From positions 558,001 through 622,000 of the forward strand of contig CAWIJJ010000016.1 of assembly GCA_963836425.1 (NCBI GenBank): 64,000 nucleotides of DNA, in the 5' to 3' direction. The notes beneath the pieces were generated by a model. That model made no database searches. It worked only from the letters and a program-made list of their open reading frames with translations, and was not told the DNA's origin. This document shows, one piece after another, positions 55,398 to 63,402 of the stretch. Every line of letters begins with the position of its first letter. Positions within the stretch are counted from its first letter, which is position 1. The DNA comes from CAWIJJ01 sp963836425. Its GTDB lineage: Bacteria; Acidobacteriota; Terriglobia; Bryobacterales; Bryobacteraceae. The position numbers and the translations under genes were made by a program.

Positions 55398-56624
55398 TTA
55401 CCAGAAGTAGGAAGCCAGCACCTGGGGCGGACCCGAATTCGCCCCCGACAGAGCTGTGGAAATGACGATCTGGACGTTCTTGTCCCGCCAGCCTGCCGGT
55501 GCCGTCCGGACGACTTCTTCGAGGTATGCCGGATCGCAGATCGCCTCGCTGGCAGCGCTGGTCCCAAAGTGGGTCAGGCCGGCGGCGAGCACCGCAACCC
55601 GTCCGGTCGAAGGGTCTTTGAAACGGGTGATGAGGGCATAGTCCAATTCGGGGGCCGGAGCCTCCGGCCTTGAATCCACCACCCATTTCTGCTCGGGATT
55701 TGTCCGGTCGCTAATCCAAACCAGGTCTCCATCCCGGTGCAAGCGGAAACGTAGCCGGAATTGATCGAGTACCCGCATCGTCCAGCGGTTCCGGAATCCT
55801 CCCAGCAATACGGTGGGGCCCTCCCGCAGATCCTCGAACTTCGTGCCAGCTGCCGACCGGATGCGAAACTTCGCCCGGTGCGGACTTTGACCCAGGATCC
55901 GCGCGACTGCCGTCACATAATCGAGCGCGACGCGCTGCACACCGCCGAACGAATCCATCCGGGCGGGCGCCCACGCGCCGGCCGAGGCTTGGAGGCCCAG
56001 TCCGGCCGGCGCTTCATCCCCTTCGAGGCAAATCAGTACGGGATCCGGGGAGTTCCAGACCGGACTCCAGAAGAGCTCCAGCGAGTTCGGCACGGCACGG
56101 TTCCACCAGAATGTAGTTGCCACAACGAGTGCTGCAATCGCCGCGACGGCCACCACGGCAACCGCCGGGCCGCGCCGTTTCGGCGCAGGGTCGGGCACAG
56201 GCTCGGGGGCAGGGACCAGCACAGGCCCGGGAGCCACAACCATCGAGACCTCGGGCGTATAGCATCCCGCCCGGAATTCGATCCGGATTTCCTGGTCCCG
56301 TCCTGGTTCCTGGTAATACTGGGCAAGACGGCGGCGCACCTCCACCATGGTGGTGCGTACTACAGGGTCCTGATTGGTATCGTAGTCGGGTTCCCGGTGG
56401 AATACTTCAATGCCCAGCGTACGTTCCTTGATGGAATCGGTGGAGCCGTTCAAAACCCTTTCCACCAGGAACTTGAGCAGCGCCGGATAACGCTTGCTGT
56501 TGCGGAACTGGTGGGCTGCCAGAAGTCTCTCGAGTTGCTCCCGCACCGCGGCCCGGTCGGTTTCGGTTTCGGGCGGCCTGGAATTCCCCGTCACAGCCGG
56601 AGGGGTAACAGATACAGGTGTCAT
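55398..56624 (-). CDS. Membrane-bound winged-helix regulator (ToxR-like topology)
   Basis: 408 residues. Residues about 25-123 form an acidobacterial-type DNA-binding-like domain (RYPALLKFLVERVLNG; KERTLGIEVFHREPDYD; DPVVRTTMVEVRRRLAQYY), the same unit often found before adenylate cyclase or TPR parts. A Pro-rich linker (130-150) precedes one transmembrane helix (153-174). The remainder (175-408) is a periplasmic domain without known motif. This layout fits a one-component membrane-anchored sensor like ToxR/CadC. ATG at 56624 follows an AGAGG-like site. Placed 417 bp upstream of two tandem TonB-receptor genes, which are candidate targets. Confidence 0.7.
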   Translation of the reverse strand: MTPVSVTPPAVTGNSRPPETETDRAAVREQLERLLAAHQFRNSKRYPALLKFLVERVLNGSTDSIKERTLGIEVFHREPDYDTNQDPVVRTTMVEVRRRLAQYYQEPGRDQEIRIEFRAGCYTPEVSMVVAPGPVLVPAPEPVPDPAPKRRGPAVAVVAVAAIAALVVATTFWWNRAVPNSLELFWSPVWNSPDPVLICLEGDEAPAGLGLQASAGAWAPARMDSFGGVQRVALDYVTAVARILGQSPHRAKFRIRSAAGTKFEDLREGPTVLLGGFRNRWTMRVLDQFRLRFRLHRDGDLVWISDRTNPEQKWVVDSRPEAPAPELDYALITRFKDPSTGRVAVLAAGLTHFGTSAASEAICDPAYLEEVVRTAPAGWRDKNVQIVISTALSGANSGPPQVLASYFW

Positions 56625-56873
56625 CGCGAGACCTCTAATGCCATAGGGGTCGATCATATCACCGTAAAATTTCGAAAAAAATACTGCCTTGGCTGTATTC
56701 ACCGGGTCTTACTTCCGGGTTACAGAACCGCGCGATGACGAGTTCCTGAGAGAGCCAACCAACTTGAAATCTGATGTTTACGGGACGTATCGACATGTTT
56801 TGAACGTTCTTTTCTCGAACGGCTGCCGGCTGATGGCCCCTCAAACCCGCCCTCCGGCTGCCGATAAGGCAGT

Positions 56874-57230
56874 ATGGAACAACGTCAGGAGTCCCGATTT
56901 ACGTTGGGAGAGGTAATAAGGATTACGTTACTCGACCCGGCCGGCGAGGTCGTAGAAGGTCGGGTGACGGATGTTTCCCCCAGGGGTTTGGGGGTCGAGT
57001 TGCCTCGTGCTGTCAACCCCGGAACGGCGGTTCGGATAAACCTGGCCGACGCATTTGTGCTGGGAGAGGCGATCCACGCCAGTCCTAGAGGGGACTCTTA
57101 CTATTGCGGCCTACACCTCGACCAGGCCCTCACGGGACTTGCCCAACTGGCCAGAATTGTCCAAGCGTTCGAGGAGGATCTAGAGCCGCAGGCTGTTAAT
57201 TCCGCCCGCGAGCGCCGCCACCAGAATTAG
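56874..57230 (+). CDS. PilZ-domain protein
   Basis: 118-residue PilZ domain. Both cyclic di-GMP motifs are present: RQESR near the N-terminus and D-V-S-P-R-G (DxSxxG) at about 35-40. It should bind c-di-GMP. It stands alone, followed on the opposite strand by a small membrane protein that overlaps its last 51 bases. Its target is unknown. Confidence 0.82.
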   Translation: MEQRQESRFTLGEVIRITLLDPAGEVVEGRVTDVSPRGLGVELPRAVNPGTAVRINLADAFVLGEAIHASPRGDSYYCGLHLDQALTGLAQLARIVQAFEEDLEPQAVNSARERRHQN

Positions 57231-57326
57231 CAGCAGTCCAATGAACAGGAGCGTTGCCGCCCATTGGGCTCGATGGCCCCTCTGAAGCTCAGGGTGAAGG
57301 ATTCTCCTCATCTTCCCCATCTCCAT
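57180..57326 (-). CDS. Small single-pass membrane protein, antisense-overlapping
   Basis: 48 residues from an ATG at 57326: a basic N-terminus (MEMGKMRRILHPELQRGHRAQ), then one hydrophobic helix (WAATLLFIGLLLILVAALAGG) and a short end INSLRL. An AGCAGG site precedes the start. Its 3' end runs antisense over the PilZ gene. A frame of this hydrophobic character and positive-inside pattern looks like a real membrane protein, but it is too short for certainty. Confidence 0.45.
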   Translation of the reverse strand: MEMGKMRRILHPELQRGHRAQWAATLLFIGLLLILVAALAGGINSLRL

Positions 57327-57410
57327 CCTGCTAACAATAACGCAGGAAAACCCCGGGCGGTTTCTCCTCTTGTACTCCGGTGCGCATTCACGCTGTTATC
57401 CTGTGAGGTC

Positions 57411-58298
57411 GTGACTAATCGCAGAGCGGTTGTCTTCGGAGCGTCCGGTCAGTTGGGCATCGAACTGGTCCGGGAACTAAAAGCGCGAAAGTGCGCCGTC
57501 ATGGGCTGGGATCGGGCCCACGTGGATATTACCGACGCCGGGGCGGTGCAGAACGCGCTGGCCGAGTTCGATGCCGAAGTGGTGTTCAATTCGGCCGCCT
57601 ACAACCAGGTGGATGTGGCCGAAACGGAGCCGCAAAACGCCTTTCTGGTTAACGCCATGGCGGTTCGGAACCTGGCCCTGGCCTGCCGCCAGGTGGATGC
57701 CAAACTAGTCCATTTTTCAACGGATTACGTCTTCGACGGTCGCGCCCGCCATCCCTATGCCGAGGACGATCCGACTCATCCTCTGGGCGCCTATGCCGTT
57801 TCCAAGCTGGCCGGCGAATTGTACGCCCAGGCGTATCTGGATCGGGTGCTCGTCGTGCGGACTTCCGGCGTTTTCGGACCGGGCGGGCTGGCCACAGCGC
57901 GAGGCAATTTCGTGGAGCTGATGCTCCGCCTGGCGGATTCCGGCCGGCCCATCCGGGTGGTGGAAGATCACGTGGCCTCCCCCACCTTCGCTCCCGCCCT
58001 GGCGGCCCGCACGCTGGACCTGCTGGAGCGCGGCCACGATGGCGTTTTCCACATCGGCGGAGGTTCTCCCATCACCTGGTTCCAGTTCGCGAAACTGATT
58101 TTCGAGGCGGCCGGGCTGAATCCGATGCTTCTGGCCACCAACGAACGGGAATACCGCACCGCGGCGCGCCGTCCGAAATATTCGGCGCTGTCCAACGGCA
58201 AAATGGAGCGAGTGGGGCTTGAGCCGATGCCTCCGCTGCGGGAAGCTCTCGAGCTCTACTTCACGGCGCGTGCCGAACGCCTCGCGCAGCGGGGTTAG
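57411..58298 (+). CDS. rfbD: dTDP-4-dehydrorhamnose reductase (RmlD-like)
   Basis: 295-residue short-chain reductase. GTG start at 57411 with a GAGG site; a longer upstream frame is not homologous. NADPH loop GASGQLG (10-16), TDYVFDGRA, and the catalytic Tyr128-x3-Lys132 in AYAVSKLAGE. It reduces dTDP-4-dehydro-L-rhamnose to dTDP-L-rhamnose for cell-surface polysaccharide. rfbA, rfbB and rfbC are not in the window. Confidence 0.88.
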   Translation: MTNRRAVVFGASGQLGIELVRELKARKCAVMGWDRAHVDITDAGAVQNALAEFDAEVVFNSAAYNQVDVAETEPQNAFLVNAMAVRNLALACRQVDAKLVHFSTDYVFDGRARHPYAEDDPTHPLGAYAVSKLAGELYAQAYLDRVLVVRTSGVFGPGGLATARGNFVELMLRLADSGRPIRVVEDHVASPTFAPALAARTLDLLERGHDGVFHIGGGSPITWFQFAKLIFEAAGLNPMLLATNEREYRTAARRPKYSALSNGKMERVGLEPMPPLREALELYFTARAERLAQRG

Positions 58299-58351
58299 AC
58301 CGCTCTCACACGACCGCTTTTGGAAGTCCGCGTGCATCCTGATATACGACG

Positions 58352-58834
58352 ATGCCGACGCGCATTCGCAATACCGAGATTTACCAGCCGGGCGAACGGC
58401 TGCCTTCGCACGATCCCTGGATTGAACGAATCGCCTGGCTGATGGACGGTGCCATACCGGTGGGCCGCTTTCGCATCGGGCTTGACGGAATCCTCGGCCT
58501 CGTGCCCGGTTTCGGCGACGTGCTGAGCGCCATGATCTCCATGCTGATCGTGGCGCGCGCAGTGCAAGCCGGGATTCCACGCGTGGCCGTAGCCCGCATG
58601 ACTGCGAATATCGCCATCGATACCCTGGTCGGCGCCATCCCCCTGTTCGGCGACATCTTCGATTTCGCCTATAAAGCCAATCTCAAGAACCTGCGCATCT
58701 ACGAGGAGGCCATCAGCCGCCCCGCATCCTCCGAAATCCGGCATTGGGGGTTCTTCACAGCGCTGTTCCTGGCCGTCGCCGTCCTGGTGTTGCTTTCCGT
58801 CTTTGGGCTCGTGGCCCTGATCCGCGCCCTCTGA
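58352..58834 (+). CDS. DUF4112 membrane protein
   Basis: 160 residues with the DUF4112 core: WLMDGAIPVGRFRIGLDGILGLVPGFGD, then a helix region, then NIAIDTLVGAIPLFGDIFDFAYKANLKN. The domain is repeated in character (two GxxPxxGD motifs). A strong C-terminal helix (FFTALFLAVAVLVLLSVFGLVAL) makes it a membrane protein. Function unknown; starts 53 bases after rfbD. Confidence 0.85.
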   Translation: MPTRIRNTEIYQPGERLPSHDPWIERIAWLMDGAIPVGRFRIGLDGILGLVPGFGDVLSAMISMLIVARAVQAGIPRVAVARMTANIAIDTLVGAIPLFGDIFDFAYKANLKNLRIYEEAISRPASSEIRHWGFFTALFLAVAVLVLLSVFGLVALIRAL

Positions 58835-58857
58835 ATCTCCGGCCGCATTGGAGTAGC

Positions 58858-59769
58858 ATGGGGCGATACGACATGCGCGCGTCCAATGCCCTGCTTATTT
58901 TCATAGCGCTGGCCGTTCAAGGCTTCGGCGCCGACCCCGCCATCCCGCTTTGGCCCAAAGGCGCCCCCGCCGATCAGGGCACGCCCGGCGAAGAGCGCGA
59001 TACGACCAAACCGGCCGATGCCCTGGTTGGGGGAAAGCGGGTGATCCGCCTCGGCAACGTCAGCACCCCCACGATCACCGTCTACCGGCCCGCGAAAGAT
59101 CGCGCTACAGGTGCGGCCATGCTGGTCTTTCCGGGCGGCGGCTATTCGATTCTGGCTATGGACCTGGAGGGCACCGAAATCTGCGAGTGGCTCAACTCTA
59201 TCGGGGTGACCGGCGTTCTTGTGAAGTACCGGGTTCCGGCGCGCGCCGGGCGGCCGCGCTGGGCCGCGCCCTTGCAGGACGCACAGCGCGCCATGGGAAT
59301 GGTGCGGCAGCGCGCCGGAGAGCTTGGCATCGACGCCCATCGGATCGGAGTGCTGGGCTTTTCCGCCGGGGGACACCTGGCGGCCGCCGCCAGCACCAAT
59401 TGGGACGCGCGAACTTACGATGCGGTGGACGCCGCGGACAGCGTCAGCAGCCGCCCCGATTACACCATCCTGATTTACCCCGCTTATCTCACGGTCAAGG
59501 ACGAAGGCGACAAGGTCGCGCCGGAATTGAAGGTGACCAAAGACACGCCGCCCGCCTTCCTGGTACAGGCCGAAGACGATGGGGTGCGCGTCGAAACCAG
59601 CCTTTTCTACTACGCAGCCTTGCGCAACGCCCGGGTTCCCGCGGAACTGCACCTCTACCCTTCCGGCGGCCACGGTTACGGCCTCAGGCCAACGGACAAG
59701 ACCGTGACCACGTGGCCGAAGCGGGCCGAGGAGTGGATGCGGGCTTCCGGCTTCCTGGAGAGACACTAA
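58858..59769 (+). CDS. Secreted alpha/beta-hydrolase (xylan-esterase-like)
   Basis: 303 residues with a signal peptide (ASNALLIFIALAVQGFGA). Oxyanion-hole motif VFPGGGYS, nucleophile Ser169 in GFSAGGH and the catalytic His in GGHGYG; the acid residue is probably in the AEDDGVRVE stretch. This set matches the family of acetyl-xylan-type carbohydrate esterases. GGAG ribosome site before the ATG at 58858. It is followed by a sugar isomerase-like gene 10 bases later. Confidence 0.8.
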   Translation: MGRYDMRASNALLIFIALAVQGFGADPAIPLWPKGAPADQGTPGEERDTTKPADALVGGKRVIRLGNVSTPTITVYRPAKDRATGAAMLVFPGGGYSILAMDLEGTEICEWLNSIGVTGVLVKYRVPARAGRPRWAAPLQDAQRAMGMVRQRAGELGIDAHRIGVLGFSAGGHLAAAASTNWDARTYDAVDAADSVSSRPDYTILIYPAYLTVKDEGDKVAPELKVTKDTPPAFLVQAEDDGVRVETSLFYYAALRNARVPAELHLYPSGGHGYGLRPTDKTVTTWPKRAEEWMRASGFLERH

Positions 59770-59779
59770 AGGAGACGCC

Positions 59780-60688
59780 ATGAGGATCACCCGACGTGGA
59801 GCGCTGGCCGCGATGGCCGTTCCCTTCGCCCGTGCCGCCGGCCGCCCGGTCCGGCTCGGAGGCCCCATTTTTCTCCGGTCGGAAGATCCGGCCCAACTCG
59901 CACTCGAGCACCGCCGTCTCGGCTACAGCGCCGCTTACTGCCCGCAGGCGGAGATTGCCGACACTGCCCGCATCCGCGCCATTCATGACGCCTTCGCCGC
60001 GCAAAACGTCGTTGTCGCCGAAGTGGGCGCATGGAAGAATATGCTGGACCCCGACGCCGCCGCGCGTAAGGCGAATCTTGAATACATCTCCCAGCGGCTC
60101 GCTCTCGCCGAGGCCGTGGGCGCGCGCTGCTGCGTCGCCATTGCCGGATCGTACAATCCCAGGATCTGGTACGGCATGAACCCGAAGAATCTCTCGCGGG
60201 AGTTCGAGGATGCCACCGTGCAGAACTGCCGCACGGTGATCGATGCCGTGAAGCCGACGCGCACCGTGTTCACCATCGAAATGATGCCGTGGTCGCTGCC
60301 CGACGGTCCCGATTCTTACCTGTCCCTTATCAAGGGCGTGGACCGGAAGAGCTTCGCTGTCCACCTGGACGTCTGCAACATCATCAACAGCCCGCGCCGC
60401 TTCTATGAAAACCGGGCGGTCATCGAGGAGTGTTTCCGCAAGCTGGGCCGCTCGATCGTCTCCTGCCACGCCAAGGACCTCGCCTGGGTGCCGGAGTACA
60501 ACGTGCATTTCGCGGAAGTCGTGCCCGGCCGCGGCGAAATCGACTACGAGGCTTACCTGCGCGAGTTGTCGCGGCTGCCCGTGGATGCACCCCTGATGCT
60601 GGAGCATCTCAAAAACGCGGCCGAATACGACGAAGGCCGGGCTTACATTCAGAAGGTAGCCGCCCGCACGGGAATCCCGCTCGCCTGA
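59780..60688 (+). CDS. Tat-exported sugar phosphate isomerase/epimerase-like protein
   Basis: 302-residue xylose-isomerase-like TIM barrel. N-terminal Tat-like leader MRITRRGALAAMAVPFARAA. Candidate metal ligands are spaced through the barrel: VFTIEMMPWS (Glu), VHLDVCN (Asp), CHAKD (His) and MLEHL (Glu). Such proteins act on sugars or inositols. The export signal is common in acidobacterial and planctomycetal members. Probably works with the adjacent esterase on plant-derived carbohydrates (inference). Confidence 0.82.
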   Translation: MRITRRGALAAMAVPFARAAGRPVRLGGPIFLRSEDPAQLALEHRRLGYSAAYCPQAEIADTARIRAIHDAFAAQNVVVAEVGAWKNMLDPDAAARKANLEYISQRLALAEAVGARCCVAIAGSYNPRIWYGMNPKNLSREFEDATVQNCRTVIDAVKPTRTVFTIEMMPWSLPDGPDSYLSLIKGVDRKSFAVHLDVCNIINSPRRFYENRAVIEECFRKLGRSIVSCHAKDLAWVPEYNVHFAEVVPGRGEIDYEAYLRELSRLPVDAPLMLEHLKNAAEYDEGRAYIQKVAARTGIPLA

Positions 60689-60701
60689 GAGAGCGCGCCC
60701 G

Positions 60702-60872
60702 CTACAGGCAGCTTGCGTGCTCACCCACGGTTTCCATCTCGTCCGCGTCCTCCGGCTTTTCCAGCGGCGGGAAGCTGCCGATATGCCAAAGCTCCATTGC
60801 CAGGGCCGCCAGTTCACTGTCCACGAGCGCCTTGCACTCCTCCACTTCCACCGGTTCGAGTGAATCAGTCAT
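60702..60872 (-). CDS. Small acidic protein, unknown
   Basis: 56 residues, rich in Glu and Asp (EPVEVEECKALVDSELA; LEKPEDADEMETVGEH), with a central LWHIGSF, ending ASCL. An AGGAG ribosome site lies about 12 bases before the ATG at 60872, somewhat far. Convergent with the sugar isomerase gene. I could not place it in a family, and it may not be a real gene. Confidence 0.4.
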   Translation of the reverse strand: MTDSLEPVEVEECKALVDSELAALAMELWHIGSFPPLEKPEDADEMETVGEHASCL

Positions 60873-61040
60873 ACAGGTCTTCAACTCCTGATTGAGCCTA
60901 TCCACGCCTGCTCCGGCTGTCAAACCACCGTGAGGTCGCGCTGCATGCAAAAGCACACTCCACACTTCCGGCCGTATGCAGGCTGCTGCATTGGCGAATT
61001 CCGCCCCGGTTCCCTGTGCTATGCTTCGGTTCGAAATTCG

Positions 61041-62603
61041 ATGGTTTCGCGAAGCGGTTCCGCCTGGTGGTCCGACCTGCTTTCCCACGTTGCGTATGCC
61101 GGCCAGCCCCGCGAGCGCATCGAAGTGCGCGCCCCCTGCACCGGTGAAATTTTCGCGAGCATCCCGGCCGCCACCGCCGCCGATGTTGGTGCAGCCGCTG
61201 ATGCTGCGCGGGCCGCGCTGCCCGCCTGGCAGGCGCTGCCGTTTCGCCGCCGCGCCGCCATCTTCCTTCGCTTTCACGATCTGCTTCTCCGCCGCCAGGA
61301 ACAGGGACTGGACCTGATCCAACTCGAAGCCGGAAAAGCCCGCCGGCACGCCTTCGAAGAGATCCTCGACACCGCCATTGTGACCCGCTATTATGCGCAA
61401 CGCGCCGAGCGGATGCTCCGTCCTCGCCGCCGCAACGGCGCCCTCCCCTTCCTCACCCGCACTGTGGAACTGCGCACGCCCATCGGAGTCGTGGGAATTG
61501 TTTCGCCCTGGAACTATCCGCTGAACCTCGCCATCACCGACGCCATCCCCGCCCTGCTTGCGGGCAACGCCGCCATCCTCAAGCCCGATCACCAGACGAC
61601 CCTGACCGCGCTCTGGGCCGTCTCCCTGCTCCGCGAGGCGGGCCTGCCGCCGGCGATATTTCCAGTGGTCACGGGCGACGGCAGAGAGGTGGGCCCCTGG
61701 CTTGGCGACGTGGCCGACTACCTGATGTTCACGGGCAGCACCTCCACAGGCCGGATCGTTGCCCGGCAGGCCGCCGACCGTCTCATCCCCTGTTCGCTCG
61801 AACTCGGCGGCAAAAATCCCATGATCGTGCTGGAGGATGCCGACCTCGATGCCGCCATCGAGGGCGCCGTGCGCGGCTGTTTCGTGGGCGCCGGCCAGGT
61901 CTGCATTTCCATCGAGCGGCTCTACGTGCAAGCTTCTATCTTCGACGCCTTCCGCGACCGATTTGTGCAGCGCACCCGTCATCTCAAGCTGGGCGCCGCC
62001 CGGGACTTCTCCATCGAGATGGGTTCGCTCGCCTCCGAGCGGCAGTTAGGCACAGTCGAGGCGCACGTCCTTGATGCTCTTGCCCAGGGCGCCGTCCTCC
62101 TCGCCGGCGGCAAGCGGCGGCCTGATCTTGGCCCGCTCTTCTACTCCCCCACCATCATCACCGGTGTTCGGGAAGGCATGCGGATGTTCGCCGAAGAAAC
62201 CTTCGGCCCCGTGGTCGCACTTTATTCATTTCAAACCGACGAGGATGCCATCGCTCTCGCCAATGCGTCCCCGTACGGACTGAGCGCCAGCCTCTGGACG
62301 CGGAACCGCGCCCGCGGCCTGCGCGTTGCCGCACGCATCCAAGCCGGAAACGTGAACATCAATGAAGCGTACGCCGCTGCCTGGGGATCCGTCGATTCGC
62401 CCTGCGGCGGAATCAAACAGTCGGGCCTGCACCCGCGCCACGGCGCCGAAGGAATCCTGAAATTCACCAACAGCCGCACTGTGGCGTCGCAGCGCTGGAT
62501 TCCCATTGCTCCGCTCCCCTGGATGCGCCCGGAACTCTGGGCCGCCTGGATGACCAGAATGCTACGCCTCCTCCGGCGACTGCCCCGTTTCCTCGGCTTC
62601 TGA
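61041..62603 (+). CDS. NAD(P)-dependent aldehyde dehydrogenase
   Basis: 520-residue aldehyde dehydrogenase. SPWNYPLN (155-162), LELGGKNP (general base Glu255), GQVCIS (nucleophile Cys288) and EETFGPVVALY are all present. It oxidises an aldehyde to an acid; the substrate range is not shown by the sequence. Closest in style to succinate-semialdehyde dehydrogenase-type enzymes. A hydrophobic or basic tail (WMTRMLRLLRRLPRFLGF) could touch the membrane. Its stop touches the stop of the convergent hydrolase directly. Confidence 0.9.
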   Translation: MVSRSGSAWWSDLLSHVAYAGQPRERIEVRAPCTGEIFASIPAATAADVGAAADAARAALPAWQALPFRRRAAIFLRFHDLLLRRQEQGLDLIQLEAGKARRHAFEEILDTAIVTRYYAQRAERMLRPRRRNGALPFLTRTVELRTPIGVVGIVSPWNYPLNLAITDAIPALLAGNAAILKPDHQTTLTALWAVSLLREAGLPPAIFPVVTGDGREVGPWLGDVADYLMFTGSTSTGRIVARQAADRLIPCSLELGGKNPMIVLEDADLDAAIEGAVRGCFVGAGQVCISIERLYVQASIFDAFRDRFVQRTRHLKLGAARDFSIEMGSLASERQLGTVEAHVLDALAQGAVLLAGGKRRPDLGPLFYSPTIITGVREGMRMFAEETFGPVVALYSFQTDEDAIALANASPYGLSASLWTRNRARGLRVAARIQAGNVNINEAYAAAWGSVDSPCGGIKQSGLHPRHGAEGILKFTNSRTVASQRWIPIAPLPWMRPELWAAWMTRMLRLLRRLPRFLGF

Positions 62604-63365
62604 CTATTTCTCCCCCGCCAGCCTCTGCGCGATGAGGACGTAAACCTCGGGATTGAATACCAGCCCGATGTGTGTTCCTGTCACCTCGAAGTCGTTTTCC
62701 GGCTGGCCCGTCAGGCACACGTTCCAGTCCACGATGCCATCCGTCTTCGTGTAGATCGCCATGTGCGGGGTCTTCTTGGAGAGCTTATTGATCAGGGATT
62801 CGATGAAATTGCAGGTGCAGGCGCCCGTGTAGCAATCGGGCAGCACGTCGCGGCCGTGCCGGTCCAGAATCTGGCTGCGGACCAACTGTGCCGCGCGCAG
62901 AATGGAAGGGTGGGCGGAAACCCCGCGGAAGGGCGCTCCCAGGGTGATCACCGACGCGATGCGATCCGGCATCTGCGCGGCCGCCGCGCGCGCCAGCACA
63001 CCCCCCAGGCTGTGGCCGATGAGGTGCACCTTGCGTCCCGTCGTTCGATGGGCCTCATCGATGGTCTCGGCCAGGCGTTCGCGGATCAGCAGGTTCGGAC
63101 ACTCGGCATTGAGCCCGATACCGGAATATCGGGAATCGTAGCCTATGCGCTGCAGCCACGCCCTCAGCTCCACCAGGTACAGGTCCGTCCCCAGGAAGCC
63201 GGGGATCACCACCACCGCGGAGCCGTCGCCTTGCGGCACACCCGCACCCCAATATACAGGCGCCAGCTTGAGAGTCAGGATCTCGAACCCGACAAGTAGT
63301 TCCTGCCAAATGGGGAGCGAAACCGAACTGTAGTCCCTCTGCACCTCGTTACGTCGCGAGGCCAT
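62604..63365 (-). CDS. Alpha/beta-hydrolase, lipase-like
   Basis: 253 residues from the ATG at 63365. Oxyanion region VVVIPGFLGTDL, nucleophile Ser119 in IGHSLGG, and late conserved Asp/His (KTDGIVDW; TGTHIGLVFN). Matches the triacylglycerol-lipase/esterase type that works on lipids or lactones. No signal peptide. It is followed upstream by a gene for a wax-ester-synthase-like acyltransferase on the same strand, 37 bases away, which suggests a lipid-metabolism pair. Confidence 0.85.
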   Translation of the reverse strand: MASRRNEVQRDYSSVSLPIWQELLVGFEILTLKLAPVYWGAGVPQGDGSAVVVIPGFLGTDLYLVELRAWLQRIGYDSRYSGIGLNAECPNLLIRERLAETIDEAHRTTGRKVHLIGHSLGGVLARAAAAQMPDRIASVITLGAPFRGVSAHPSILRAAQLVRSQILDRHGRDVLPDCYTGACTCNFIESLINKLSKKTPHMAIYTKTDGIVDWNVCLTGQPENDFEVTGTHIGLVFNPEVYVLIAQRLAGEK

Positions 63366-63402
63366 TCTAAACACAGTTTAACGTAGCCGGTGCGGGCGTG
63401 AC

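Noticed and set aside
56806..56826. LexA-like box (GAAC / GTTC pieces) upstream of the PilZ gene
   Set aside because: Spacing and orientation do not match a known LexA consensus, and no SOS gene is adjacent.
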